The position numbers were made by a program, and so were the translations under genes. From Phycisphaerae bacterium (lineage in GTDB: Bacteria; Planctomycetota; Phycisphaerae; SM23-33), in contig JASLNT010000021.1 in NCBI GenBank assembly GCA_030745875.1, positions 1 through 42,689 of the forward strand: a DNA stretch of 42,689 nt. The letters are read 5' to 3'. Under the pieces are notes generated by a model. The model was not told where the DNA came from, ran no database searches, and worked only from the letters and a program-made list of their open reading frames with translations. Positions within the stretch are counted from its first letter, which is position 1, and each line of letters opens with the position of its first letter. Positions 31,892-40,671 of the stretch are shown one piece after another.

Positions 31892-33340
31892 TTATTTCAA
31901 CTGACGTTCGAACTCCTTGCAGCGGGTAAGCAGGTCCTTGAGTTTGTCGGCGCGGGTAGCGGCGAGGTCTTTGGATTCTGAGATATCCTCGGCCAGATTG
32001 TACAGGCGCCACGGGGCCTTGCCTCGACCGCGATGAGGCTGCTTGATGAGTTTCCAGTCGCCGGCGCGCATGGCTACGCTTCCGCGCCTGCGCCAGTAGA
32101 GGTGCGCGTGCGGGTCGCCTTTCGCCCGCCCGGTCAGGTAGGGGACCAGGTCCACACCGTCGACCTTATCGGCTGGCGCGGGGCGTCCTGCGGCAGCGGC
32201 GGCGGTGGCGTAGATGTCCAGTGAGATCACGGGGCGCTTGTAGATCTTCCCGCGGGGCAGCTTGCCCTTCCACTGCACCATGAACGGGACGCGGACGCCT
32301 CCCTCGCTCAATGATCCCTTGCCCCCCGACAGGGGCAGATTGCTCGATGTCAGTTCCTTCGTCGGCCCGCCGTTGTCGCTGAGGAAGAAGATCAGCGTGT
32401 CTTCCTCCAGACCGCATTGGCGAATTGTCTTCAGCACGGTTCCAACGCTGTCGTCGAGGTTAGCCAGCATTGCCGCGAAGATGCGACGGTGGATGTCTTC
32501 AATGTCGCCCATTTTCTTCATGTAGGCGTCGGCGCCCTGGAGCGGACTGTGCACAGCGCTGTAAGCCAGGTACAGCAGGAACGGACGAGACTTGTTCCGC
32601 TGGATGAAGCGAGCGGCTTCGTCGGTGAAGGCGTCGGTGAGGTAGCGGCGCTCGTCGACAACGTCCAGACCGCGCAGGATCGGATTGTGCAGGTCATACA
32701 GCGGTTCGTTGCCCAGTATATCGTGATAGAGCAGTTTCCCGTCAGGCGAGGTCCATCGCCCCTTGGCGCCGTCGGGCAGGGGCTTTTTGCGAAGGAGGGT
32801 TGTTACGCCCTTGTAGGGCTGCGGGACAAAGTAATGCCCTTCGTGAGCGAAGCCGTAGAAATAATCGAATCCGTTATTGACGGGGTTGTAGTCCTTGCGC
32901 GCCCCAAGATGCCACTTGCCGATGACGCCCGTGGCGTATCCGCAACCTTTGAGGTACTCGCCCAGAGTGGTCTCGCTTCGCGGAAGACCGTGCGCCGTTC
33001 CGCCCTTGACATGCGGCATGACGTTGATGGTATATCCGAAACGATGCTGGTATCGCCCGCTGAGCATCCCCGCGCGTGACGGTGAGCAGTAGGGCGCAGT
33101 GACGTATCCGTCGGTGAAGCGGATCCCGTTGGCGGCGATCGAATCGATGTGCGGAGTGGGGATCTGTTTGTTGCCCTGGCAACCAAGTTCTCCGTAGCCC
33201 AAGTCGTCGGCGAAGAGAATAACGATGTTCGGCTGCTCGCGAGTCGGTGTCGCGGCGTCGGCTCGGCCGAGCATACCGACCGCCAACCCCATCGCCGCAC
33301 GTTTGAGAAAGTCCCTGCGATGCATTGCTCTGTTCATCAT
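31892..33340 (-). CDS. Tat-exported sulfatase (alkaline phosphatase superfamily, type I)
   Basis: The protein has 482 residues with a twin-arginine leader (HRRDFLKRAAMGLAVGMLG). Asp45/Asp46 in LFADDLGYGE bind calcium. The formylglycine motif C-x-P-x-R is CSPSR at 85-89 (APYCSPSRAGMLSGRY). The core continues with GKWHLG, FLLYLAYSAVHSPL and FLSDNGG. It ends after a compact C-terminal subdomain (WRLYNLAEDISESKDLA). It hydrolyses sulfate esters, probably of polysaccharides, but the exact substrate cannot be read. Activity requires conversion of Cys85 to formylglycine by a maturase that is not in this window. It lies 41 bases after the other sulfatase gene and shares its direction. Confidence 0.95.
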   Translation of the reverse strand: MMNRAMHRRDFLKRAAMGLAVGMLGRADAATPTREQPNIVILFADDLGYGELGCQGNKQIPTPHIDSIAANGIRFTDGYVTAPYCSPSRAGMLSGRYQHRFGYTINVMPHVKGGTAHGLPRSETTLGEYLKGCGYATGVIGKWHLGARKDYNPVNNGFDYFYGFAHEGHYFVPQPYKGVTTLLRKKPLPDGAKGRWTSPDGKLLYHDILGNEPLYDLHNPILRGLDVVDERRYLTDAFTDEAARFIQRNKSRPFLLYLAYSAVHSPLQGADAYMKKMGDIEDIHRRIFAAMLANLDDSVGTVLKTIRQCGLEEDTLIFFLSDNGGPTKELTSSNLPLSGGKGSLSEGGVRVPFMVQWKGKLPRGKIYKRPVISLDIYATAAAAAGRPAPADKVDGVDLVPYLTGRAKGDPHAHLYWRRRGSVAMRAGDWKLIKQPHRGRGKAPWRLYNLAEDISESKDLAATRADKLKDLLTRCKEFERQLK

Positions 33341-33381
33341 CGTTCGTCGTTCTCCGGTTCACAAAGAAGAAGATTGGTCGG

Positions 33382-35733
33382 TCACTTGCCATCCAGCGTT
33401 ACTGACACGTTTTTTATCGCACCGCTGAACTTGTTGGGCGATTCGTAGTCGCCGGCGGCTGAGACTAGATCGGCTCCGACCTGCAACCCGTCGGCCGGCA
33501 TGGGGATCGTGCCCGGTGACTTTTTCGAAGCGACCTTTCTGCCTGCGATATGAACGCTGAGCGTACCGTCTTTAGCGAGGCGTCCGGCGACTTCGACTTC
33601 GCCCGCGGGCAATTTGTTCGGCGAGATTGCCTCGACCACGCGACCGTTTATACGGCCGGCCATGGCGAGGCGGCCTTCCTTGACGTACAGGGCGTAACCT
33701 ACGCCTTGTCCGCCCTGGGCTACTATCACGCCGTTTGGTTTGGTTGGTTTTATCGTTGCTTCTATCGCGATAGATCGCCCCGCGATCATTGGGGCGCGGT
33801 TGGCGGGCAGGTCGTCGCCCTGCTTGAGTTTGAAATGTTTCTTCCGAGCGACTTTGGATTTGGGTTTGGATCGTCCGCCTCGTCGAGGGGCGGCGGGGCG
33901 GGGCATCATCTCGGGCTTCGACGGTTTGTAGCGTTCGAGGGCTTCCGCATCACCATCGCCGAGGCGCGTGATGTACACGTAATACGCTCCTCGCGATTCT
34001 TTGGACTCTTCGTCGGTGAACCATGTCATGAGGCAGGTGGGCCCGGCCTTGAGATGTGCGGTGAAAACTGCGGATTTCATCTTGCCGGTGACTTCCATTG
34101 AGTCATCGACATTGCCCACCAGCAGTCTTGCTTTCGTCGCCGCGATTGCTTGGGCTCCGGTTATCGCGCTGGTGATGGGTTTGTCGACCTCCTTTGGCCA
34201 GCGTCGTAGTTCGATGGCGTACTTCCCGTCACGTTCGACCTCGACAGCCCAGAACCCGTTGGCTTGCGATGCTCTACGGACTTGCGACTGGTCCCACAGT
34301 TGCGGTCCGTGCCAATCGTGCGTGTAGAGTGTTACGGGGTTGGCTTTGGGCGAGCCAATTATGGTCGCGTCGTATACGTCGAAGTGTTTGGAGATATCGG
34401 CCCACCAGGCGTCGTACTGCTTTTTCATGCGTTCGACGATTTCGGGATGTTTGTCGGCTAGGGATTCTCGCTGCCCCGGATCGGTTTTGATATCGTATAG
34501 ATCGCGGCCGTTCAAAAGGCGCCAGCGGTCGGTCATTACCTGATAGTTCTTGTCTTTACGCGGTATGTCGACCCGCTGGTTGTGGACAAACAACGTCCGC
34601 GCGGGCCAGCCCTTCGCGTCGCCCGTCAGCAGGGGGCGCAGAGACATACCGTCGAATTTCACGCCCGCGGGTTTCTTGAGTCCGCATAGATCGATCAGTG
34701 TCGGCAGCAGGTCCAGATGTGCGGTAATGGGCGTAACATCCCGCCCCCCGCCTATGTTCCCGCCGGGCCAGCGAATGAAGCACGGTACGCGATGTCCTCC
34801 CTCGGTCTCCCAGACTTTCGCCCCGCGCATTCCCGCGCTATACCCGCTTGTAGCGTGGCCTTCACGGTCCATGCGCACGCCCCCAGCCGTGCCGTTGTCG
34901 GTCAGGAAGATCAGGATAGTATTGTCGGCCAGCCCCAGCGCCTTCAACTGACCGGTCAGGCGGGCCATATTCTCATCGAAGTTCGCTATCATGCCGTAGA
35001 ACCTGGCCGCTCCGCTCATTGGCCCGTCCTTGTAGACGTCGGCGTACTTCTGGGACACGTTCCATGGTCCATGAGGCACGTTTGTCGCCAGGTAGCAGAA
35101 GAACGGACGCGAGCGATTGGCCTTGATGAACTTGATTGCCTCGTTGAACCACACGTCTGTGCAGTATCCGCTGAACTTCTCCGGGCGTCCATTGCGTCGA
35201 TAGGTGTCGTCGAAGTAGTCGTTGCCCCAGTAGTCTGGTGCGTTGCCAATGGCCCCGCCGCCATGGCAGAGCGTTTCGGCGAACCCGCGATCCTGAGGGC
35301 GGAACGGGTAGTTGTCCCCCAAATGCCACTTGCCGAACATCGCCGTGCGATACCCGCCGGATGAGAAAACATCAGCCATGGTCACTTCCGTTTTCCGCAG
35401 CAGCGAGCGTCCCATAACCGTGTGCCACACACCGCTGCGCGACGAGTATCGACCGGTCAGCAGCGCCGCACGCGTGGGCGAGCAGCACGGATCGACATGA
35501 AAATCCTTCAGTCGAACGCTCTGTTTGTACAATTCATCGAGACCGGGGGTCTTGATCACCTTGTTTCCGTGGCAGGCCAGATCGCCGTAACCCTGATCGT
35601 CGGTCATCACCAGGATAACATTCGGCTTGCGTTTTGGCGCGCCGGCTGACAGCAACCCAGGCGCAGCAACCGCCGCAGCGCCAATACCAATTGCCTTGAG
35701 GAAACCGCGTCGCGTATGTCTGTAACGATTCAT
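33382..35733 (-). CDS. Tat-exported sulfatase with C-terminal laminin-G/concanavalin-like extension
   Basis: The protein has 783 residues. The Tat leader is TRRGFLKAIGIGAAAVAAPGLL. Calcium-binding Asp45/Asp46 lie in VMTDDQGYGD, and the CSPTR motif at 84-88 (DPCCSPTRAALLTGRY) is the formylglycine site. GKWHLG and FLTDNGT complete the core, which ends near 480. A further ~300 residues hold a beta-rich region (VEVERDGKYAIELRRWP), a Pro/Arg/Lys-rich linker near 620-645 and a LamG/concanavalin-like domain (IAIEATIKPTKPNGVIVAQGG to the end). The extension may bind carbohydrate or the cell surface. Plain type I sulfatases are ~450-550 residues, so this one is clearly extended. It is the first gene of a two-sulfatase operon. 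Confidence 0.95.
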   Translation of the reverse strand: MNRYRHTRRGFLKAIGIGAAAVAAPGLLSAGAPKRKPNVILVMTDDQGYGDLACHGNKVIKTPGLDELYKQSVRLKDFHVDPCCSPTRAALLTGRYSSRSGVWHTVMGRSLLRKTEVTMADVFSSGGYRTAMFGKWHLGDNYPFRPQDRGFAETLCHGGGAIGNAPDYWGNDYFDDTYRRNGRPEKFSGYCTDVWFNEAIKFIKANRSRPFFCYLATNVPHGPWNVSQKYADVYKDGPMSGAARFYGMIANFDENMARLTGQLKALGLADNTILIFLTDNGTAGGVRMDREGHATSGYSAGMRGAKVWETEGGHRVPCFIRWPGGNIGGGRDVTPITAHLDLLPTLIDLCGLKKPAGVKFDGMSLRPLLTGDAKGWPARTLFVHNQRVDIPRKDKNYQVMTDRWRLLNGRDLYDIKTDPGQRESLADKHPEIVERMKKQYDAWWADISKHFDVYDATIIGSPKANPVTLYTHDWHGPQLWDQSQVRRASQANGFWAVEVERDGKYAIELRRWPKEVDKPITSAITGAQAIAATKARLLVGNVDDSMEVTGKMKSAVFTAHLKAGPTCLMTWFTDEESKESRGAYYVYITRLGDGDAEALERYKPSKPEMMPRPAAPRRGGRSKPKSKVARKKHFKLKQGDDLPANRAPMIAGRSIAIEATIKPTKPNGVIVAQGGQGVGYALYVKEGRLAMAGRINGRVVEAISPNKLPAGEVEVAGRLAKDGTLSVHIAGRKVASKKSPGTIPMPADGLQVGADLVSAAGDYESPNKFSGAIKNVSVTLDGK

Positions 35734-36089
35734 TGCCCGTATTCCTTGCTTGAGAGAGTATGGACCTGCATTGATTCTATCCTATGCGGCGCGTTGAGCA
35801 AGCCGAATCGCGGGTCTGGGCGGCGGTCCGTCTAATCTGCTTATGACAGGCCTTTCCGGATAGGGCAAGACCGCCTGCAAAGAGTGCAAACGGTCCGTGC
35901 GCGCACTTCACAGAAAAACCTTCTGTTGCAGGCGGGGAGCACTATAATACTAAGCGAAGCGACCGGCGGCGTAGCCGGGTGGGGTTGTCCGGGGAATCTC
36001 GGACGGCGCCTTCGCTGGTTCAGTAACCCCGCCGCATATGCTCGGATGCGGGAGACGCGGGATTTTGCGGTCCTTACCTGGAGATAACC
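35734..36089. other. Divergent intergenic region between sulfatase and lipid-transport operons
   Basis: About 355 bases hold the promoters of two divergent operons. For the plus strand, TATAAT at 35943-35948 is a good -10 box without a matching -35 at normal spacing. For the minus strand, TAGAAT near 35774 with TTGCTC 16 bases before it is a weak candidate. No gene-like open frame was found. Confidence 0.4.
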
Positions 36090-36830
36090 ATGCGGCTCAC
36101 CTGGTTTTGTCTGCCCGTCGTATTCTCAGTTGCTATGACCGCCGTCGCAGCAACGCCGCCACTGGCCGCCAGCCCGGCTACGACGCGCCCCTCCGCCAAG
36201 AAACCCCCGGCGTATATGGCGGGTCTCGATCCTAAAGGGCTCGGCAAGCCCGAGGACATAGTCCGCAGGCGATGGGACGCTGTGATGCGCGTCTTGCGAG
36301 ACGAGAAGATCGATCGGCGGACCAAGCAGTCGCGGGTCGAGGAGATAGTAAGCCCCGTCTTTGACTTCCCGGCGATGACTCGCCTGGCGCTGGGCTCAAG
36401 GAACTGGCGCAAGTTCACCGCTCCGCAGACAAAGGAGTTCTCCATACTATTTGTCAAGCGTCTGAAGGAATCGCACAGCAGGCGGATTGCGGGTTACGGA
36501 GGCGAAAAGGTGGTTTTCAAACCTCCGCTGCCGCTCAAGACACCCAAAGGCCGAAAGCCTTCGCCCAAGCCGGCAGGGGGTCCACGAATCGTCCATGTCC
36601 CCGTCGAGATTGTTTCGAAGACGAGGAGGTGGACCATCCTGCATAAGTTCCGCAAGGTCGGCGAGGTCTACCGCATCTACGACATCGAGATCGAAGGGAT
36701 CAGTATCCTGCGAAGCTACCGGGCGCAGTTCAACGATATCCTCCGCAGAGGCACGCCCGAGGATCTGCTCTCGCGTCTGCGCAAGCCGACCCCAAATCCG
36801 CCCGACAGCAAAGGCGGATCGCGGCCATGA
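36090..36830 (+). CDS. MlaC/Ttg2-like periplasmic phospholipid-binding protein
   Basis: The protein has 246 residues. GGAG sits 8 bases before the ATG. The signal peptide is MRLTWFCLPVVFSVAMTAVA. The MlaC-type core begins near 58 (VRRRWDAVMRVLRDEK) and has the family hallmark FDFPAMTRLALGSRNWRKFT, then QTKEFSILFVKRL, YRIYDIEIEGISILRSYRAQFNDIL. A Pro/Lys-rich insert near 146-165 is unusual for the family. MlaC shuttles phospholipid between outer-membrane MlaA and inner-membrane transporters. Its stop overlaps the next gene's start (ATGA), tying it to an RND transporter rather than to the classical MlaFEDB ABC system. Confidence 0.85.
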   Translation: MRLTWFCLPVVFSVAMTAVAATPPLAASPATTRPSAKKPPAYMAGLDPKGLGKPEDIVRRRWDAVMRVLRDEKIDRRTKQSRVEEIVSPVFDFPAMTRLALGSRNWRKFTAPQTKEFSILFVKRLKESHSRRIAGYGGEKVVFKPPLPLKTPKGRKPSPKPAGGPRIVHVPVEIVSKTRRWTILHKFRKVGEVYRIYDIEIEGISILRSYRAQFNDILRRGTPEDLLSRLRKPTPNPPDSKGGSRP

Positions 36831-39241
36831 CGACACGCGCCTCCGGTCCGGCGGCGCTGTTTGATCGTGTGGTGCTCGCCCATCCCCGCACCGTCTTGCT
36901 CTGCCTGGCCGCGGCTATTGCTCTGCTGGGCTGGCAGGCGAGGCACTTCCGCCTGGACGCTTCGGCCGACACGCTCCTGCTGGAAGGTGACGAAGACCTC
37001 CGCTACACGCGCCAACTCGACAACCGCTACGGCGGCCAGGAGTCGCTTGTCCTGACATACACGCCGCAAGGCGGAGTGTTTTCCCGGGCGTCCCTCGACG
37101 CTCTCGCCCGGTTGCGGGGCGATCTGGGCTCCCTGAAGCGCGTTGATGCGGTGCAGACAGTTCTGGACGTTCCGCTGCTGGACGGCGGGGCAAGCTCCAT
37201 CGACGATCTCATCGGCGAGTTGCCCACGCTGGAATCGGGCAAGGTCGCCCCGGCGATCGCCGCGGACTCGCTTCGCAACAGCCCGTTTTATCGCAACCTG
37301 CTGCTGAGTCCCGACGGACGGACGACGGCGATCCTGGTCACGTTTCTACCCAGCGAGGGCGACAAGGACGCTGTCGCGAGGCATCGTCGCCAAGACATTG
37401 AAACCATTCGCGCGATCATGGACCGATACCGCTCCGAGGCGGAGTTGTTCCTCGGCGGGGTCGGGATGATCGCCGACGACATGATTCGCTTCGTTCAGCG
37501 GGATATAAGAATGTTCGCCACAGGCGTCGCCGCGGCGCTGGCGCTCGTGCTGGGATTGATCTTCCGGCGCGCTCGGTGGGTCGTGCTGCCTCTGTTGTGC
37601 TGCGCAGCGTCCGCGGTGGCTACGATAGGCCTGCTGGGCTGGCTGCGATGGGACGTGACAGTAATCTCCTGCAACTTTGTCTCGCTGCAGCTCATCATCG
37701 CAATGGCGATAGCGATTCATTTGGTCGTGCGGTACCGCGAACTGCTCGCCGACCGCCCGGAGGCGCCGCAGAGACAACTGGTGCTCCAGGCCGTCCGGCT
37801 GAAGTGGCCTCCCTGCGCGTACGCCGTGCTTACAACACTGGTCGGTTTCGCCTCGTTGCTTGCCTGCAACATGGCGCCTGTGGTCATGCTGGGCTGGACA
37901 ATGGTCCTCGGTCTGACAGTCGCGCTGGTCGTGACTTTCCTACTCCTGCCGTCTGCGCTGGTTTTGTTGCCCAAAGGACCGCCCCCGAAGCTAACGTCTC
38001 GCCACCTGTCGTTTGTCGGCTTGACGGCGCGTTTGACGCAGAACCGCGGAGGGCTGATCCTGGGCGTCAGTGCGATTGTCCTGCTGATGAGTTTCGCCGG
38101 CGCAGCCCGACTGGAGGTCGAGAACCGCTTCATCGACTACTTCCATTCGTCCACCGAGATTCATCGGGGAATGAAGGTGATCGACCAGCAGCTTGGGGGA
38201 ACGACTCCGCTGGACGTGATTATCGAATTTGGCGCCTCCGGGCCACCGCCCGACATTGAGCCTGAAGACCCGAGCGACGACGAGTTCGCCGGCCTCGGGG
38301 GCCTCGATGACGCCGCGAGCGGCGGGAATGACCATCAGTACTGGTTCACCCGCGACAAGGTCGATTGCATCCGGGCGGCGCATCGCTACCTCGATGAACT
38401 GCCCGAGACGGGGAAGGTGCTGTCGCTGGCGTCCACGGTGGGCCTGGCTAAGCGGATGATCGGCGGCGGCGAGCTGGAGAGCTTCGATCTGGCGATTCTG
38501 TACGACAAGACGCCTGCGGCGTTTCGGGCGATGCTCATCGCCCCGTATGTGTCGCTGGAGCATAACGAGGCGCGCCTGTCGGTCCGCGTGCGCGATTCCG
38601 ACAAGTCTCTGAGGCGGAACGAACTGCTCAAGAGAATGCGCGCCGAGTTGCCTGCAGCGACCGGCCTCAAAGCCGATCAGGTCCGTCTGGGCGGTTTGCT
38701 GGTGCTGTATAATAACGTGCTCCAGGACCTGTTCGGTTCGCAGATCCTGACGCTGGGGATCACTATGGGGCTGTTGTCTGCGATGTTCCTGGTGCTGCTT
38801 CGCTCGTGGCGGTTGGCGCTGATTGCGATGGCTCCCAACGTCTTCCCCGTCGCGGTTGTCCTGGGGGTGATGGGCTGGCTGGACCTTCCGCTGGACATGA
38901 TGACGATAACCATCGCGGCCATTGGCGTGGGGATCGCCGTTGACGATACGATCCACTACCTGAATCGATTCCAGACGGAGTTCGCCGTAGACCGCTTGTA
39001 TGTTCCGGCGATGCATCGGAGCCACCGGACCGTCGGTAGGGCGATGTGCTACACGACCGTTGCGATTACGATCGGTCTGTCGGCATTGTCGCTGTCGCAA
39101 TTCGTTCCTACTATACGCTTTGGATTGCTTACGTTATTGGCTATGATAGTAGCATTGGCGGCGGACCTCACCATCCTGCCGGCGATACTCGTGATGACCA
39201 GACCGTTTGGTCCCGAGGCTCAGGCGCCGACGACGGCTTGA
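36827..39241 (+). CDS. RND/MMPL-family transporter (HpnN-like)
   Basis: The protein has 804 residues with the two-fold RND layout: TM1 (about 21-38), a periplasmic loop to ~225, a block of membrane helices to ~385, TM7 near 400-422 (LILGVSAIVLLMSFAGAARL), a second periplasmic loop and a final five-helix block. The motif GVGIAVDDTIHYLNRF near 700 is typical of MMPL/patched-like transporters. The position between MlaC-like and MlaA-like genes matches hopanoid or lipid transport loci where an RND pump drives lipid movement to the outer membrane. The substrate is unknown. An acidic loop (about 465-490, EPEDPSDDEFAG) lies in the second periplasmic domain. Confidence 0.9.
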   Translation: MTTRASGPAALFDRVVLAHPRTVLLCLAAAIALLGWQARHFRLDASADTLLLEGDEDLRYTRQLDNRYGGQESLVLTYTPQGGVFSRASLDALARLRGDLGSLKRVDAVQTVLDVPLLDGGASSIDDLIGELPTLESGKVAPAIAADSLRNSPFYRNLLLSPDGRTTAILVTFLPSEGDKDAVARHRRQDIETIRAIMDRYRSEAELFLGGVGMIADDMIRFVQRDIRMFATGVAAALALVLGLIFRRARWVVLPLLCCAASAVATIGLLGWLRWDVTVISCNFVSLQLIIAMAIAIHLVVRYRELLADRPEAPQRQLVLQAVRLKWPPCAYAVLTTLVGFASLLACNMAPVVMLGWTMVLGLTVALVVTFLLLPSALVLLPKGPPPKLTSRHLSFVGLTARLTQNRGGLILGVSAIVLLMSFAGAARLEVENRFIDYFHSSTEIHRGMKVIDQQLGGTTPLDVIIEFGASGPPPDIEPEDPSDDEFAGLGGLDDAASGGNDHQYWFTRDKVDCIRAAHRYLDELPETGKVLSLASTVGLAKRMIGGGELESFDLAILYDKTPAAFRAMLIAPYVSLEHNEARLSVRVRDSDKSLRRNELLKRMRAELPAATGLKADQVRLGGLLVLYNNVLQDLFGSQILTLGITMGLLSAMFLVLLRSWRLALIAMAPNVFPVAVVLGVMGWLDLPLDMMTITIAAIGVGIAVDDTIHYLNRFQTEFAVDRLYVPAMHRSHRTVGRAMCYTTVAITIGLSALSLSQFVPTIRFGLLTLLAMIVALAADLTILPAILVMTRPFGPEAQAPTTA

Positions 39242-39253
39242 AGGAGAACAAGA

Positions 39254-40036
39254 ATGATGAAGTCGATCTTGACTGTCGCCATTTTCGCAGTGACGATTGC
39301 GGGCTGTTCGTGGTCGAGAGGGACGCGGGGAGCGTCCATCAAACCGTTGCCGGCGCCCGATGAGATCGTCTCGGGCGACCAGGTTGACGATCTCGACATG
39401 CTCGAGCAGGAGTTGGAAGACGAAACCAAGCCCGTCGCCGACCCCTTTCAAAAATGGAACCGCGGAGTGTTCGTAGTCAACGACGCTCTTTACGTCTGGG
39501 TCGCCCGACCCGTCCTGAAGGGATACAAGGCGATCGTCCCCGAACCGGCCCGGGTCGGGGTGCGCAACTCATTCGACAATCTCGGCATGCCCGTGCGTGG
39601 GGTTAACTGCCTGCTGCAGGGCAAAGGCAAAGCCGCCCAGACCGAGTTCCACCGGTTCCTGATCAACACGACGGTGGGTATTCTGGGTGTTCGAGACGCC
39701 GCCGAAGAGGACTACCGGATCAAGGCTCCCCCTGCAGAGGACTTCGGTCAGACCCTGGCGGTCTGGGGTCTGGGAGACGGTTGCTATGTGGTCTGGCCCG
39801 TATTGGGTCCTTCAACGCTGCGCGACTCGGGCGGAATGGTGGGCGACTACTTCCTTGATCCGGTTACGTACATTCCGCCCTGGGCGGTCCGCGCTGGTGT
39901 CAGCGGCGTGCGTGCGGTCAACTCCGGATCGTTCACAATGAAAGAGTATGACTCAATCCGCGAAGAGGCGGTCGATCCCTATGCGGCGGTGCGCGACGGA
40001 TACACCCAGTACCGATCCGCCCAGATTAAGAAATAG
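39254..40036 (+). CDS. mlaA: MlaA/VacJ-like outer-membrane lipoprotein
   Basis: The protein has 260 residues. A strong AAGGAG precedes the ATG. The lipobox TIAGC gives a lipidated Cys at 17. VacJ/MlaA signatures are DPFQKWNRGVFVVNDALY, the FHRFLINTTVGILGVRDAA block and FGQTLAVWGLGDGCYVVWP with GPSTLRDSGG. It is of normal family length. It completes an mlaC-RND-mlaA operon, 12 bases after the transporter. In the known system MlaA removes mislocalised phospholipid from the outer leaflet. It is the last gene of the operon and no clear terminator follows. Confidence 0.92.
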   Translation: MMKSILTVAIFAVTIAGCSWSRGTRGASIKPLPAPDEIVSGDQVDDLDMLEQELEDETKPVADPFQKWNRGVFVVNDALYVWVARPVLKGYKAIVPEPARVGVRNSFDNLGMPVRGVNCLLQGKGKAAQTEFHRFLINTTVGILGVRDAAEEDYRIKAPPAEDFGQTLAVWGLGDGCYVVWPVLGPSTLRDSGGMVGDYFLDPVTYIPPWAVRAGVSGVRAVNSGSFTMKEYDSIREEAVDPYAAVRDGYTQYRSAQIKK

Positions 40037-40107
40037 CCCTCGTTTGGCTCTAATTTACCAGCCGCACGCGCGGAAGATTCGCGTCTCATACACTTCATAA
40101 TTGGCGT

Positions 40108-40503
40108 TCACCACTTCTCCAACGCGTCGCAGACGGCGTGTCCGGCGATGTGAACCGGCTCCACCATAGCGCCGAGTTCCGCAGTGGATTGTGCGATGTT
40201 GACCTTTTCAAGAAGAGACTCAAGCAGTTCGGTCGGCAAGTCGCCTTCCACTGAATTGGCATGGATGATATCCAGCACCTTCTTCAATCGCATCGAAAGC
40301 CTGTTGCGATAGAACGATAGTGTGGAGTTGTCGATAAGGCCTGCGTCAAACGCAGGTCCGAACTCATGAACCGCGGTGCAGAACTTCTGTGTGAAGACAA
40401 GTATCATCCCCGCAACCGGGTTGCCCGCTGCGAGGATCCGGCCCCATTGTTGTTCCTCCCGGCGTTCGTGAGGGTCGCTAACGTTGGTGGAGTATTCGAC
40501 CAT
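40108..40503 (-). CDS. Small hypothetical protein
   Basis: The protein has 131 residues, mostly helical and charged, with no signal peptide or membrane segment. GGGAG lies about 12 bases before the ATG, a long spacing. I recognise no domain. It stands alone, convergent to the lipid-transport operon and downstream of the HExxH protein, with a possible promoter of its own at 40572-40600. Confidence 0.6.
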   Translation of the reverse strand: MVEYSTNVSDPHERREEQQWGRILAAGNPVAGMILVFTQKFCTAVHEFGPAFDAGLIDNSTLSFYRNRLSMRLKKVLDIIHANSVEGDLPTELLESLLEKVNIAQSTAELGAMVEPVHIAGHAVCDALEKW

Positions 40504-40571
40504 AATAGTAAGAACTCCCTTCCTGGATATCGAACTGCGGCGTAACTGTCGTTTCGGCGGCGGTTGGAGAC

Positions 40572-40600
40572 AATATGACGTCGAATCCCGGGCTCGTCAA
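40572..40600 (-). promoter_or_regulatory. Weak candidate promoter for the small hypothetical gene
   Basis: On the minus strand TTGACG (plus 40595-40600), a 17-bp spacer and CATATT (40572-40577) lie about 70 bases upstream of the ATG at 40503. The match is modest. Confidence 0.3.
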
Positions 40601-40671
40601 TGCTGAAACAGGAAAGCTCTTCACCCGATTCGTGCATTGCCGAGACGGCCGACAACTCTTGCAGCGGTGCA

